A stretch of 64,000 nt of DNA from Rhizobium sp. CF080 (GTDB lineage Bacteria; Pseudomonadota; Alphaproteobacteria; Rhizobiales; Rhizobiaceae), in NCBI RefSeq assembly GCF_000282095.2, contig NZ_AKKC02000002.1, positions 62,001 through 126,000 on the forward strand. Direction: 5' to 3'. Below the pieces are notes generated by a model. It was not told the DNA's origin and did no database searches. It worked only from the letters and a program-made list of their open reading frames with translations. The stretch's first letter is position 1. Each line of letters opens with the position of its first letter. Both the position numbers and the translations under genes were made by a program. This document shows positions 32,394-41,815 of this stretch, in pieces.

Positions 32394-32513
32394 CGATGCG
32401 CTCCAAGGGGCCAAGACCTATTCTTCCCCAAGGTCTAACAGCGCGCCCTGAAATCGCCTTTAAATCGATCGGTAAAATGCGAGCGATCCCCGCATTTCCA
32501 GGAGGCTCGCAAC

Positions 32514-32540
32514 AAAAAAGGCCGACCACTGGGGCCGGCC
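32514..32540 (-). terminator. intrinsic terminator at the end of the flagellar operon
   Basis: The minus-strand RNA can pair GGCCG with CGGCC around an 11-nt loop, followed by six T residues. It lies about 30 nt past the last flagellar-region gene (stop at 32571) and plausibly ends the long minus-strand transcript. Confidence 0.65.
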
Positions 32541-32570
32541 GATATTCTTCAAATAACACGGCGGGGCGCG

Positions 32571-33116
32571 TCAGTGACCCGCGGGCGCAGCTTTCGGATC
32601 TTCGATCTTCACACCCTCGACGATCTTCTTGCCCGGGTTGGGGTTCTTGTTGCCGCGCGAGGCATTGTTGCGGATATCTTCCTTGGAGAGGTAGTCGAGC
32701 TGCTCGACCAGGACCTCCGCCACCAGCCCGTCTCCGAGCTTCTTGTTGAAGTCATCCTTGATGGTCGTACGGAACTTCTCGATATTGAAGGCGCCGGGCT
32801 TGCTGAGATCGACCATCTGGTTCCCGATCAGCAGCGTGAAAAGCTCGTCGGTGGTCAGTTCCGTGATCGGGAGCTTGGTGTTCTTGATCTTTTCCTTGTC
32901 CATCATGAACGAGACGCGGCTCAGGAAATAACCGGTGATCGCGCCGTCCGAGATCATCGGAATGGTGATCGATTCGCCGCGTACCAGTTCGAGAAGCTCC
33001 TTCCGCCTGGCCTCTTCGTCGACCGGCGCAGGTGCTGCGGACATCTGCACGGAGAAGTACACCGCCCCAAGCGTGACGATGCAGACCCATAGACCTGTGA
33101 GAAGGAGCTTGACCAT
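32571..33116 (-). CDS. flagellar-region single-pass membrane protein, function unknown
   Basis: 181 residues. One N-terminal membrane anchor (about 4-24) is followed by a periplasmic domain of about 150 residues (for example ITIPMISDGAITGYFLSRVSF) and a basic, proline-rich tail. The layout resembles FliL-type proteins (anchor plus periplasmic domain binding near the stator), but sequence motifs do not prove it. Its ATG overlaps the TGA of the FlgN-like gene, so it is translationally coupled to the flagellar operon. Last gene before a terminator. Confidence 0.6.
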   Translation of the reverse strand: MVKLLLTGLWVCIVTLGAVYFSVQMSAAPAPVDEEARRKELLELVRGESITIPMISDGAITGYFLSRVSFMMDKEKIKNTKLPITELTTDELFTLLIGNQMVDLSKPGAFNIEKFRTTIKDDFNKKLGDGLVAEVLVEQLDYLSKEDIRNNASRGNKNPNPGKKIVEGVKIEDPKAAPAGH

Positions 33117-33505
33117 CAGGCCTCGCCGTAGGTGAACTGTTCTTGAGTGTAGGTACCGTCGTCATCCGCGTCACGGGCGGCGTTCTTCAAGAGATCTGCA
33201 ACCGCGCGGACAGCATGAAGATGCGCCTCGACCCGGCGGGCATTGATGGCCAGCTTGCTCTTCAAACCGTGCATCTGATCGATATGGCCGGTGGCGAGCT
33301 GCTTCGGATCGGTGCCGCGGAACAGCATGGTCAACTCATAAAGGCAGCGGCTCTTATGGGCGTTCGACACTTTCAGGTCGAATTCCGGATCGCGGCCGAT
33401 CCGCTGATTTTCGTTGTCGATTATCATCTCCAACCGGCCAAGCACGGTCTTGATGCGATAATCATTCGAAACAACTTCCATATTCTCTGCCCCAATCTGA
33501 TACAT
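33116..33505 (-). CDS. FlgN-like flagellar export chaperone (putative)
   Basis: 129 residues, mostly helical. The pattern VLGRLEMIIDNENQRIG followed by KSRCLYELTMLFRG resembles FlgN, the chaperone for the hook-filament junction proteins FlgK and FlgL, both encoded in this cluster. ATG 33505 has GAGG 6 nt upstream and begins just after the flgJ-like stop. The stop overlaps the next start. Assignment rests on pattern and context. Confidence 0.5.
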   Translation of the reverse strand: MYQIGAENMEVVSNDYRIKTVLGRLEMIIDNENQRIGRDPEFDLKVSNAHKSRCLYELTMLFRGTDPKQLATGHIDQMHGLKSKLAINARRVEAHLHAVRAVADLLKNAARDADDDGTYTQEQFTYGEA

Positions 33506-33506
33506 A

Positions 33507-34073
33507 TCAGGCCTCACTCTTCTTGCCGACGCCGAGAACCTGTCGCTCGAAATCGGTGATCATGCTCATTGCGCGGCTACGATCGGTCTCATTGGTGGTC
33601 GGATTGACCGTGGCCTGACGTTCCGCACGGGCGAGTGCCTGCGAATACATCTGTTCGGCAATACCGACGCCGCCCTTCTTCGACATCTCGTCAGCAATCT
33701 TCTCGGCCATCATGCTCTTCCAGAATTCACCGGCGGAGCCCTTGCCGTAGACTTCTTCGGTCTCCTTCGGGAGCATGGAATTCACGAAGGTCGAGAGCAC
33801 GGAGGCCTCGAACTTGCGGTATTCCTCCGGCATTTCGGCGACCTTTTTCGGCGCCTCCGGATTGCCCAGACCGGCCGCGGTGCCGGGCGTGTCGATGAAT
33901 TTCATGGCCGCACCAAAACCCTTGCCGTTTTCGGCAAGGCTGGTCGCGGCAAAAGCCGCCTTGTTCGCCTTCAGCTTGGCCTGCGCTTCTTGAACGGCAG
34001 TCGGGTCCGCCGCGCGGACGACGTCCATGACCAGATCGCTCGGAGGTGAAATCGCCACGTCAGCTCCTTTCAT
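33507..34073 (-). CDS. flgJ: FlgJ-like rod-binding protein (no muramidase domain)
   Basis: 188 residues with a rod-binding domain (about 85-150): YRKFEASVLSTFVNSMLP, GKGSAGEFWKSMMAEKIA, then GGVGIAEQMY. This matches the N-terminal half of enterobacterial FlgJ, which caps the growing rod. The peptidoglycan-hydrolase half is missing, as is usual in alphaproteobacteria, where a separate lytic transglycosylase does that job; a candidate is encoded at 44216-44950. It is separated from the upstream gene by 144 nt, so it may have its own promoter. Confidence 0.7.
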   Translation of the reverse strand: MKGADVAISPPSDLVMDVVRAADPTAVQEAQAKLKANKAAFAATSLAENGKGFGAAMKFIDTPGTAAGLGNPEAPKKVAEMPEEYRKFEASVLSTFVNSMLPKETEEVYGKGSAGEFWKSMMAEKIADEMSKKGGVGIAEQMYSQALARAERQATVNPTTNETDRSRAMSMITDFERQVLGVGKKSEA

Positions 34074-34217
34074 GACTGCCGCGAATCGCGTCCTTGAAGA
34101 GGCAAGAGCGCAGCATCAGTTTGAAATGGCACATGATCCCGTCCGACCTCGATTCGAGACGGCGATCAGTGCAATGACGAGACTATGAAGTTCGAAGCTT
34201 GCTGGAGGCTGGCCAGT

Positions 34218-34619
34218 CTATTTGATCTGCTCGAGGGCGAGCGTAATATCGATGAGCTCATAGATCGAGTCGTCGGCCGCTTCGCGGTCTTCGTGATCTC
34301 GGGCGTCCTTCATGTTCTCTTCCAGGCGATCAGCCTTGGTGCGCTCCTTGAGAACCTTCATCTCCTGGATCTGCTGAACGCCGGCAAGCTGGCGTTCCTT
34401 AGTCGTCAGGCGGCCGAAACGTTCTGAATAATGCTGCGAGAACTGCCGGTGGACCGGGTTCATCGAACCGATCGCATCGATGACTTCCTCCATCGACTGG
34501 TTGACCTCGGCACGATAGCGGGTTGTCGCCGCAAGCTCGTGCTCGGCCATCACCTCAAGATGCCGCTGGACCGCCACGAGACGCTTGAGCTTGTCCGACC
34601 GCTTCACGGGACCTGCCAT
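34218..34619 (-). CDS. coiled-coil protein, FliJ-like (putative)
   Basis: 133 residues, highly charged and almost entirely helical, with heptad-like stretches (RLVAVQRHLEVMAEHELAAT and EMKVLKERTKADRLEE). Size and coiled-coil nature fit FliJ, which links the FliI ATPase to FlhA in flagellar export. It directly follows fliR (9 nt). No firm motif defines FliJ, so a general flagellar accessory protein is possible. Confidence 0.5.
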   Translation of the reverse strand: MAGPVKRSDKLKRLVAVQRHLEVMAEHELAATTRYRAEVNQSMEEVIDAIGSMNPVHRQFSQHYSERFGRLTTKERQLAGVQQIQEMKVLKERTKADRLEENMKDARDHEDREAADDSIYELIDITLALEQIK

Positions 34620-34628
34620 AACCTTCTC

Positions 34629-35381
34629 CTAGAAAGATCGGAAGATCGGCGCGAAACCATCCGCATACTGGCGAATGAAGGCGGCGATCGACAGATAAAG
34701 AAGGAAAAGCCCTCCCATCAGCAGGAAGGGCGTCGAGATGAAGAAGATCGGGACCTGCGGCGCCATCTTGTTGATGAGGCCGATCGCCACGTTGAACATC
34801 AGGCCGAAAATCAGGAACGGACTTGCCAGCCGCAACATGATGATGGTCGACGCACGCAATGTATCGGTCAGAGTGATCAGTATCTTGCGCGGATCGATCA
34901 CCGCACCGACCGGCGTTGCCGTGTAGGAATCGACCAGCGCGCGGAACACGATATGGTGGAAATCCATCATGAACAGCAGCAGAAGGCCACTCAGCGTCAG
35001 CAGAATGGTGAGCTGGTTTTCCTGTGAATCTTCGAAAATGTCGTGGCCGCCCGGCGCCGTGAAACCGATCGACAGGGTCAGGACCGTGCCGGCAAATTGC
35101 ATGCCGAGCGTATAGAGCCTGGCGATCATTCCATAGACCGCACCGATTAAGGCTTCCGTAAAGATCAGCCCAAGATAGGTGGCCGTCGGCTCCGACGCTT
35201 TCGGATAAATCTGATCCCAGAGAACCGGCAGCACCGCCATGGACAGGGCGACCGCCACGAACAACCGGACCTGAACCGGCACGCGGCCGCTTCCCAGCCC
35301 CGGAAGAACCATCACGCACGTGCCCATGCGGCAAAACGCAAGGAAAAGTGCAAGAATGGTCCCCTGCGGGTCGGTAATCAT
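34629..35381 (-). CDS. fliR: flagellar export gate protein FliR
   Basis: 250-residue inner-membrane protein with about six hydrophobic segments and the typical FliR opening (FLAFCRMGTCVMVLPGLGSGRVPVQVR). It forms part of the FliP-FliQ-FliR export channel. It follows flhA by 28 nt, the conserved rhizobial order. The length is near that of other FliR proteins (about 250-260). Confidence 0.93.
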   Translation of the reverse strand: MITDPQGTILALFLAFCRMGTCVMVLPGLGSGRVPVQVRLFVAVALSMAVLPVLWDQIYPKASEPTATYLGLIFTEALIGAVYGMIARLYTLGMQFAGTVLTLSIGFTAPGGHDIFEDSQENQLTILLTLSGLLLLFMMDFHHIVFRALVDSYTATPVGAVIDPRKILITLTDTLRASTIIMLRLASPFLIFGLMFNVAIGLINKMAPQVPIFFISTPFLLMGGLFLLYLSIAAFIRQYADGFAPIFRSF

Positions 35382-35409
35382 GTGAGAATCGTCCTTTGCG
35401 GACAGCCTA

Positions 35410-37497
35410 TCACGAAATGGCGCCGAGTATTTTGATTTCGAGGCCCTTGGCGAGTTCTACATGGGAAAGAACCGGCAGGGTCGCGAACAGCCGCTCGATA
35501 ATCATGCGCACGTAGGAACGCGTTTCCGGCGACGTGACGAGCACGAAGGGCAGGCCGCGGTCCATGAATTCGCGGATGACCTTGGTCGCCTGTTCGCTGA
35601 ACTCCTCAAGCGTACGCGGATCGATGTCGAATTCGACCACTTCGCCCTTGCCGTCGCGCTTCAGTGCCTGGTGGAACAGCATGTCCCATTTGTTGCCGAG
35701 ACGAAGTACGCGCAGCACGCCGTTGTCGGCCAGGTCGCCGCAGAGCTGCTGCGACATCCGCACGCGCACATGCTCGACGATCTGCTCCGTCTTGCGGACA
35801 TGGGGAGCAAGCTCGGCCACCGCTTCCAGGATGAGATGCAGGTTGCGGATCGAAACGCGTTCCGCGAGCAGAAGCTTTAGCACCGCCTGCAGGCCGGAAT
35901 AGGACATGTGCGACGAGCAGATCTCATCGGCCAGCTTCTTGTATTCCGGGTCGAGACGCTCGATCAGAATCTTGACGTCCTTGTAGGACAGAAGCTGGGG
36001 CAGGTTGTTGCGGATGACTTCCGACAAGTGGGTCAACACGACCGAGACGTTGTCGATCGGGTGGAAGCCTTCACGCTTCAAGTCTTCAGCGAAGGTTTCG
36101 AGGATCGACACAGCCGGCATGCCGAAGGCGGGTTCGCGGATTTCGTCGCCCGGGATGCTTGGCTTGCGGCCGGATCCGGTCACCACGAGGACGTCGCCGA
36201 CCCGCAGAGCGTTGGAGGCGATCGTCGTGCCGTGGATACGGATCTGATAGGACTTTTCCTGGATCGAAATGTCGTCGGTAACCTTGATCTCCGGCACCAC
36301 GAAACCGTATTGCGTGGCGAACTTCTTGCGCATCTTGCCGACACGGAAGGCCAGTTCCTGATGGGCGCCGAGTAGTCGGGTCGAGACCTGCTTGCCGAGA
36401 GCCAGCTCGATTTCGGAGGTCTTGAGAACCGACTTGACCGAATCCTTCTCGGCCTCCTTGGTCTGGACGACCTTCTGTTCCTCGTCTTCGCGGCGAGCCT
36501 TGTTCTCCGCCTCGATGCGGCGCGGAACGAGCCAGGCACCGAAACCCATCAGGCCGCCGAGTGCCATGAAGGGCAGGAAGGGCAGACCGGGGACGATCGC
36601 CAGAAGGGCCATCAGACCGGCTGACATCGAAAGGGCGCGCGGATAGCCGCTCAGCTGATCGACGACCGCCTTGTCGGTGGAACCGGCGGTGCCGCCGCGG
36701 GTGACCAGGAGGCCGGCGGCGAGCGAGACGATAAGCGCCGGGATCTGCGTGACGATACCATCGCCGACCGACAGCTTGACGAACACGTCGGCGGCTTCGC
36801 CGATCTGCATGTCATGGCGGAAGTAGCCGATGATGATGCCGCCGAAGATGTTGATGGCGGTGATGATAAGGCCGGCGATCGCGTCGCCGCGAACGAACTT
36901 CGACGCACCGTCCATGGCCCCGAAGAAGGAGCTTTCCTCTTCCAGCTCGGAACGGCGGCGCTGCGCCTCCTTCTCGTCGATGATGCCGGCCGAGAGATCC
37001 GCATCGATAGACATCTGTTTGCCGGGGATGGCATCGAGAGTGAAACGGGCGCCGACTTCCGCGATACGGGTGGCGCCCTTGGTGATGACGATGAAGTTCA
37101 CGGTGACGAGGATCATGAAGACGATCACCCCGATCACGAAGTCGCCGGACATGACGAGGCCCGCGAAGCCCTGGATCACGTTACCGGCCGCGCCATGCCC
37201 CTCGTTGCCATGCGACAGGATCACGCGCGTCGTCGCGATGTTGAGCGACAATCGGATCATGGTGGCGATAAGCAGGATGGTCGGGAAGGACGAGAAGTCC
37301 AGCGGTCTCTGGATCCACAGCGCCACCATCAGGATCAGCACCGAAAACGCGATCGAGAAGGCAAGGCCAAGGTCGATCAGGAACGGCGGGATCGGCAGGA
37401 AGAGGATGCAGAGGATGGCGACAATGCCGCCCGCAAATCCGAGATCGCGACCGCTCGGGGCTACTTTCGGAATGGATAGTGAAGGTGGTTGCGCCAT
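35410..37497 (-). CDS. flhA: flagellar export protein FlhA
   Basis: 695 residues. Eight membrane segments in the first 330 residues include the FHIPEP-family loop with [20 protein letters not shown] at about residues 150-169. The large cytoplasmic C-terminal domain acts as a docking ring for export substrates and chaperones. Length is typical. It is followed by fliR and preceded by fliQ, with a 122-nt gap that holds a perfect 7-bp hairpin. Confidence 0.95.
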   Translation of the reverse strand: MAQPPSLSIPKVAPSGRDLGFAGGIVAILCILFLPIPPFLIDLGLAFSIAFSVLILMVALWIQRPLDFSSFPTILLIATMIRLSLNIATTRVILSHGNEGHGAAGNVIQGFAGLVMSGDFVIGVIVFMILVTVNFIVITKGATRIAEVGARFTLDAIPGKQMSIDADLSAGIIDEKEAQRRRSELEEESSFFGAMDGASKFVRGDAIAGLIITAINIFGGIIIGYFRHDMQIGEAADVFVKLSVGDGIVTQIPALIVSLAAGLLVTRGGTAGSTDKAVVDQLSGYPRALSMSAGLMALLAIVPGLPFLPFMALGGLMGFGAWLVPRRIEAENKARREDEEQKVVQTKEAEKDSVKSVLKTSEIELALGKQVSTRLLGAHQELAFRVGKMRKKFATQYGFVVPEIKVTDDISIQEKSYQIRIHGTTIASNALRVGDVLVVTGSGRKPSIPGDEIREPAFGMPAVSILETFAEDLKREGFHPIDNVSVVLTHLSEVIRNNLPQLLSYKDVKILIERLDPEYKKLADEICSSHMSYSGLQAVLKLLLAERVSIRNLHLILEAVAELAPHVRKTEQIVEHVRVRMSQQLCGDLADNGVLRVLRLGNKWDMLFHQALKRDGKGEVVEFDIDPRTLEEFSEQATKVIREFMDRGLPFVLVTSPETRSYVRMIIERLFATLPVLSHVELAKGLEIKILGAIS

Positions 37498-37524
37498 GAC
37501 TTCCCCGTCTCTTCATGAGATGGC

Positions 37525-37543
37525 GGCAGGAAGTACTCCTGCC
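37525..37543. other. hairpin GGCAGGA-AGTAC-TCCTGCC in the fliQ-flhA gap
   Basis: A perfect 7-bp inverted repeat with a 5-nt loop lies 28 nt upstream of the flhA start. It has no T-tract, so it is not a standard terminator. It could act as an RNA-processing or attenuation element, or be chance. Confidence 0.35.
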
Positions 37544-37619
37544 AGTTCATGTCCTGCCTAAAGGGCGAAGCTTGCGCGAAGGTGGGTAAGTGAAAAAGAA
37601 TAAGCGGGCAGCAACGGGG

Positions 37620-37886
37620 TCAGAACCCCGATTGCACCCGCGAAAATACCAGATTGGCAAAAAGATTGATCTGGCCGCCGATAAACGGCGCAGTAATGCC
37701 GATCGTGATCATGATGGCGACGATCTTCGGCACGAAAGTCAGCGTCATTTCCTGGATCTGCGTCAGAGCCTGAAGAAAGGCGATAACGACACCCACGACC
37801 ATCGCAACAAGGACCGCGGGACCAGAGGCGATCAGGATCGTCCAGATCGCCGCCTGCATGATATCAAGGGCATCGGCTTCATTCAT
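37620..37886 (-). CDS. fliQ: flagellar export gate protein FliQ
   Basis: 88 residues with two membrane segments (about 15-37 and 51-75) and the conserved beginning NEADALDIMQAAIWTILIASGP. It is a subunit of the FliPQR export channel. It lies 33 nt after flgD and upstream of flhA. Confidence 0.93.
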   Translation of the reverse strand: MNEADALDIMQAAIWTILIASGPAVLVAMVVGVVIAFLQALTQIQEMTLTFVPKIVAIMITIGITAPFIGGQINLFANLVFSRVQSGF

Positions 37887-37919
37887 TGCGCCGGCTCCGT
37901 CTGCTTTAATGTTTCGGCG

Positions 37920-38375
37920 TCATGCCGAGTCGTCCCCAGTGTCGGTATCCGCCGCCGGAGCCTGATTCGAAAGAATGATTCCCGGCTGGACGAGGACCTT
38001 ATCACCGTTCTCGGTGATCGCTACCAGACCATCGGAATAGATTTCCACCTGTTTGATGAGGCCGGTGGTCTTGTCGTCGGCGCTGGTGATGTACTTGCCG
38101 ATCATATCGGCGGCCTGCGAGAACGAGTTCGCCTGGATGAGCGACTGCAGGTTCGAGTTCATCTTCACCGACTGCTCGACCTGCGAGAAGGTGGCTAGCT
38201 GCGCAATCTGCTCGCTCGCATCCATCGGATCGGTCGGATCCTGATACTTCATCTGGGCGATGAGGAGCTGCAGGAAGTTGTCGTAGTTCAGGCCGGCGGC
38301 CGACGCGTCGGACGCTGCCGCGGCGCCGTTGCCGGAGGAATAGGGATTATTGGTATTGATCGAGTCTACCGCCAT
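37920..38375 (-). CDS. flgD: flagellar hook scaffolding protein FlgD
   Basis: 151 residues. The N-terminal FlgD signature [22 protein letters not shown] is at about residues 30-51. It is a hook cap that directs FlgE assembly. It is shorter than enteric FlgD (about 230) and lacks most of the C-terminal Ig-like domain, as is usual in rhizobia. Its start overlaps the end of flbT by 10 nt. Confidence 0.9.
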   Translation of the reverse strand: MAVDSINTNNPYSSGNGAAAASDASAAGLNYDNFLQLLIAQMKYQDPTDPMDASEQIAQLATFSQVEQSVKMNSNLQSLIQANSFSQAADMIGKYITSADDKTTGLIKQVEIYSDGLVAITENGDKVLVQPGIILSNQAPAADTDTGDDSA

Positions 38376-38815
38376 GGTGCGATCTCCTTGCGAATCCGCT
38401 CGACAGTTGCCGGCGCGATTTCCCGATTGTTGAGGATGCGGTCTTCTATGGGGTAGAGCGCGCGGATTGCCTTCAAAGCGTCGAAGGCGCGGCCCGATGC
38501 AACCATGCCGTCGATGCGCTTGAGTTCCGCCAGCATCTCATCGTCGGTGAAGCAGGTGAGCAGCATGGCCACCGACTTGCGGAACAGCGCGTTCGACTGT
38601 TCCTTGCCGTCCGGATTGATGAGCATCATCTGGGCGATGAAGTAGAGCTGCCGAAGCGGCGTGGTCGCATCCTCCGGCTGAAGAACGTGGTTCTCCAGCA
38701 GGAACGTGACGTCATTGAGAAATTCCAGCGCGACCTTGCGATCAACGCGCAGAACCGCGCCGTTGATGAATATCCGCTCGCCGGATTTCAAAGAGATGCG
38801 AAGCGTACTTTTCAT
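38366..38815 (-). CDS. flbT: flagellin synthesis repressor FlbT
   Basis: 149 residues beginning [23 protein letters not shown], the FlbT family signature. In Caulobacter FlbT acts after transcription, at the 5' leader of a flagellin mRNA, and couples flagellin synthesis to hook completion. Here the leaders of three flagellin genes carry a hairpin that buries the Shine-Dalgarno sequence, a plausible target. It overlaps flaF by 4 nt and flgD by 10 nt. Confidence 0.92.
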   Translation of the reverse strand: MKSTLRISLKSGERIFINGAVLRVDRKVALEFLNDVTFLLENHVLQPEDATTPLRQLYFIAQMMLINPDGKEQSNALFRKSVAMLLTCFTDDEMLAELKRIDGMVASGRAFDALKAIRALYPIEDRILNNREIAPATVERIRKEIAPWR

Positions 38816-39159
38816 TTAAGTCCATCCCTGATGATGGTGGTCACTTCAATAATACCCTGGAAATTGGTCGATTCACGATTTCTGATCTTCTCGCATTCCT
38901 TCAATATCCAGATTGCGATCGAGATCAGATCCGCTCGAAGTTCGTTGGCTAGCTCGTTGTCCGGATGTTTCAGATCCTCGACGAAGCGGATCCAGACACG
39001 CCGGGTATAGAACAAAGCCTCAACCGTGGTGCGCGTATAGGCCTTCTCGTCGCGTGCTGCGATCAGAAGGTCGATAGAGCGGTCCAGGGCCTGCCGTTCG
39101 CGATCCTTGGCGTTGGCAACGCCGTCCTCCATGATCTCGGCATATGAAAATTGGTACAT
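38812..39159 (-). CDS. flaF: flagellin synthesis regulator FlaF
   Basis: 115 residues with the family-typical start [12 protein letters not shown]. FlaF partners with FlbT and is needed for flagellin production or secretion in Caulobacter and rhizobia. It lies 35 nt after flgL and overlaps flbT by 4 nt (ATGA). Confidence 0.92.
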   Translation of the reverse strand: MYQFSYAEIMEDGVANAKDRERQALDRSIDLLIAARDEKAYTRTTVEALFYTRRVWIRFVEDLKHPDNELANELRADLISIAIWILKECEKIRNRESTNFQGIIEVTTIIRDGLK

Positions 39160-39194
39160 TCATGTATCCTTCGTCACGAGCCTTCCTTTATTCA

Positions 39195-40298
39195 TCAAAG
39201 GAAGTTGGCTAGGCTCAACTGCTGTATCTTCGCCGTTACTGTGTATGCGGTTTCGAGAAGCGTCTTCATCGTGTTGAGACGGGTTGCGGCCTCTTCCGGA
39301 TCGACGTTCTCCATCGATCCAAGACTGGTCGTCAGAATATCTTTCTGGGCCTGCAACCTTTCCTCAGCCTTGGAGACGCGTTCGGTATAGATACCGATCG
39401 AGGTCCGCTGCTGGTTAATGCTGCCCTCGCTGTTCATCGCCTTGTTGATAAGGCTTGTAGTGCGCGTGGCCACGGCTGCCCGGGCATCCTTGTCCATGCC
39501 GGTCTGCAGATATTCCATAGAGATGATCGATGCGAAGGCAAAGTTGCGCATGCCCTGGCTGTTGGCATTGGTCGAGCTTTCGACCACTTCCGTCGGGCTG
39601 ATGCGGCTCTTCATGTTCTCGTCGCTGGCATCCGAGAAGAAGGTCTTCCAGAAGTCCTGACCGGCAACCGCCGCCGGATGCGGGGGGCTTGTCAACGGCG
39701 CAGAACCATTGAACTTGGCTTCCAGATCATCCAGGAAGTCGTTCATCTGGGCCTGCGTCATCTGTTCCTTGCTCGGGATCGCGTTGTCCGAAAGGTACTG
39801 AGTAAGCTCGGCGTCCACAGCGGCCTTGGCCGGCGATCCCGGCGCGAAATAATCCTCCATCGGCTTCACGTCCGAATTGATGCCGGAGAAGATATATTCG
39901 CCCTGCACCGCGGTGTTGGCGAAGTTCGTGAAGGCATCCAGCGCGTCGGACATGGCCAGACGCGCAGTCGCAAGGCTCGTTTCGTCGGCCGAGCTTCCGA
40001 GCGTCAAGATCGCGCTCTGAATCTTCAAGCCCTGTTCGTTCATGCTGCTCAGCGAAAGTTCGGCGGTTTCGAGACGCTGCGTCGCGAGCGCGGCGGTGGT
40101 CAGAAGCGAGTCCGTGCGGGTAATGTCGCGGGAAAGATCGAGTGCGCGCGACGTATTGGCGCCGAGCGCGACGCCGAGATCGGCGTGCTTCTGGGTCACG
40201 GCTTCCTGGTTCGCCTTCACCATCTCGCGCTGAACGCTGGCGATGGAGTTCCGCATCGTGGTCTGGATAGACAATGTTGAAATGAAAGAGGTCTTCAT
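39195..40298 (-). CDS. flgL: hook-filament junction protein FlgL
   Basis: 367 residues. The flagellin-like N-terminal helix (SFISTLSIQTTMRNSIASVQ) and C-terminal helix (LLETAYTVTAKIQQLSLANFL) mark FlgL/HAP3. It joins FlgK to the filament outside the cell. It starts 2 nt after the flgK stop. The middle domain is variable. Confidence 0.92.
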   Translation of the reverse strand: MKTSFISTLSIQTTMRNSIASVQREMVKANQEAVTQKHADLGVALGANTSRALDLSRDITRTDSLLTTAALATQRLETAELSLSSMNEQGLKIQSAILTLGSSADETSLATARLAMSDALDAFTNFANTAVQGEYIFSGINSDVKPMEDYFAPGSPAKAAVDAELTQYLSDNAIPSKEQMTQAQMNDFLDDLEAKFNGSAPLTSPPHPAAVAGQDFWKTFFSDASDENMKSRISPTEVVESSTNANSQGMRNFAFASIISMEYLQTGMDKDARAAVATRTTSLINKAMNSEGSINQQRTSIGIYTERVSKAEERLQAQKDILTTSLGSMENVDPEEAATRLNTMKTLLETAYTVTAKIQQLSLANFL

Positions 40299-40300
40299 GA

Positions 40301-41770
40301 TCAGCTCGCAATATCCAAAAGTGCCTTCATCATATCATCGACCGTCGACATAAGCTTGGCTCCGGCCTTGTAGGACTGCTCGATATCGAGAAGCAGCGAC
40401 AGTTCCTCGTCGAGACTGACACCCGTGTTGCTGGAAAAAGCTTCAAGGCTGCGCGACAGCATGGCCGTCTTGGTCTCGTCAGCGGCAGTCGCCGTGCTGC
40501 GAAGCTCTTCAAGCCAGCCCATGGAGTCGGCAGAGAAAGAGAGGAGATCCGCTGCGTCGGCGATTTCCGTGGCCGGAGCGAAGCTCATCGGGCCGGTCAG
40601 ATTTTCATTGTATTTGTCGAGGAGGTCCGCATAGCTGCTACCGCCCGTGTTGACGATATAGGTCGCGCCGTTGATACCACCGTCGCGCACCTTGTCCGGC
40701 GTGCCTGCAGGCGGAACGACCACCGGATTGACGAAGATCCTCGAGGCGAGGCCTGGAACGATCGTGCCTGCGGCGGGAATGGCCGTCTGCTGTACGCCGG
40801 CGCCGTCCTTGTACGTGAAGAGACCCGTCATCGGGGTCAGCGCCCCGGTCGGGCCGGTTTCCGCGAACGAGGTGATCAGACCTCGGGCGATTTCGTCGAG
40901 CTGGCTCTGGAAGGTCGGCGCGATCTTGTCGCGGATCTGCATATACCCCTGGATGGAGCCCTTGGCAGTCGTGTTGCCCGAATCCCCGGCCTTGAGCGCC
41001 ACGCCGTCGATATAGACACCGTTGCCGGTCGTCGATGCGTCGAAGGCGGTGGTCTGCTGGAATGTCACCTTGCGTGGCACCGTCTCGAACAGCGTCACGC
41101 CGTCCGAGGTGTAAAGCACCATGTCATTGCCGCTGCGCGTGTAAGACGTGACCCCAACGATTTCTGAGATCTTCTTGACGAGACCATCGCGCTCATCAAG
41201 AGAGTCGTTCGGATCGGTGCCGCTCGCGACCGCGTTCTTGACCTGATTGTTGACGGTCTCGAACTTCGCGAGCAGCGCGTTCAGATCGGTAACATTCTGC
41301 TTGATCTGGTCGTCCGCATCCTTGCGGATCTGCTGAAGCTTGTTGGAAGCGGTGTTGAGGCCGGTCGCGACGTCCCGTGCGCTCGAAATGAAGGAGATGC
41401 CGATGCCGGTGTCGTTCGCCTTTCCGGCGAAAGCATCGAGGTCGTTCCGGAAAGCCGCGATCAGGTTAGCGGGGGAGAGCTCGTTGTCGTTCCCCCCCAT
41501 CAGGTTCTTGATCTCCGTGAGGCCGTCGAGCACCGTCCGCTGGCCGCTCGCGATCGACGAGCTTGCGATCGTCTGGCGCAGGAGCGGCTCACTCTGGGAT
41601 CGTGCAATGTCGTCGATCATGGCCCCGTTGCCGCCGGTCACGACCATTGCGGATCGGCGGGTGTAGTCGGGGTTCTGTGCATTAGCGATGTTCTTCGCCG
41701 AGACGGCCGACTGCGTGCCGGAGTTGGTGAAGATCGACTGTGCCGTAGACAATGCTGATGCGAGCGACAT
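40301..41770 (-). CDS. flgK: hook-filament junction protein FlgK
   Basis: 489 residues. The N-terminus (SLASALSTAQSIFTNS, then AVSAKNIANAQNPDYTRR) and the end (LLLDIEQSYKAGAKLMSTVDDMMKALLDI) are characteristic of FlgK/HAP1. It is exported and sits between hook and FlgL. The length is typical of rhizobia. It follows flgE by 45 nt and precedes flgL. Confidence 0.93.
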   Translation of the reverse strand: MSLASALSTAQSIFTNSGTQSAVSAKNIANAQNPDYTRRSAMVVTGGNGAMIDDIARSQSEPLLRQTIASSSIASGQRTVLDGLTEIKNLMGGNDNELSPANLIAAFRNDLDAFAGKANDTGIGISFISSARDVATGLNTASNKLQQIRKDADDQIKQNVTDLNALLAKFETVNNQVKNAVASGTDPNDSLDERDGLVKKISEIVGVTSYTRSGNDMVLYTSDGVTLFETVPRKVTFQQTTAFDASTTGNGVYIDGVALKAGDSGNTTAKGSIQGYMQIRDKIAPTFQSQLDEIARGLITSFAETGPTGALTPMTGLFTYKDGAGVQQTAIPAAGTIVPGLASRIFVNPVVVPPAGTPDKVRDGGINGATYIVNTGGSSYADLLDKYNENLTGPMSFAPATEIADAADLLSFSADSMGWLEELRSTATAADETKTAMLSRSLEAFSSNTGVSLDEELSLLLDIEQSYKAGAKLMSTVDDMMKALLDIAS

Positions 41771-41815
41771 TTTTTACTAACCTCTTGAGACTTATTCTCT
41801 CGATTATGCGTCCGA

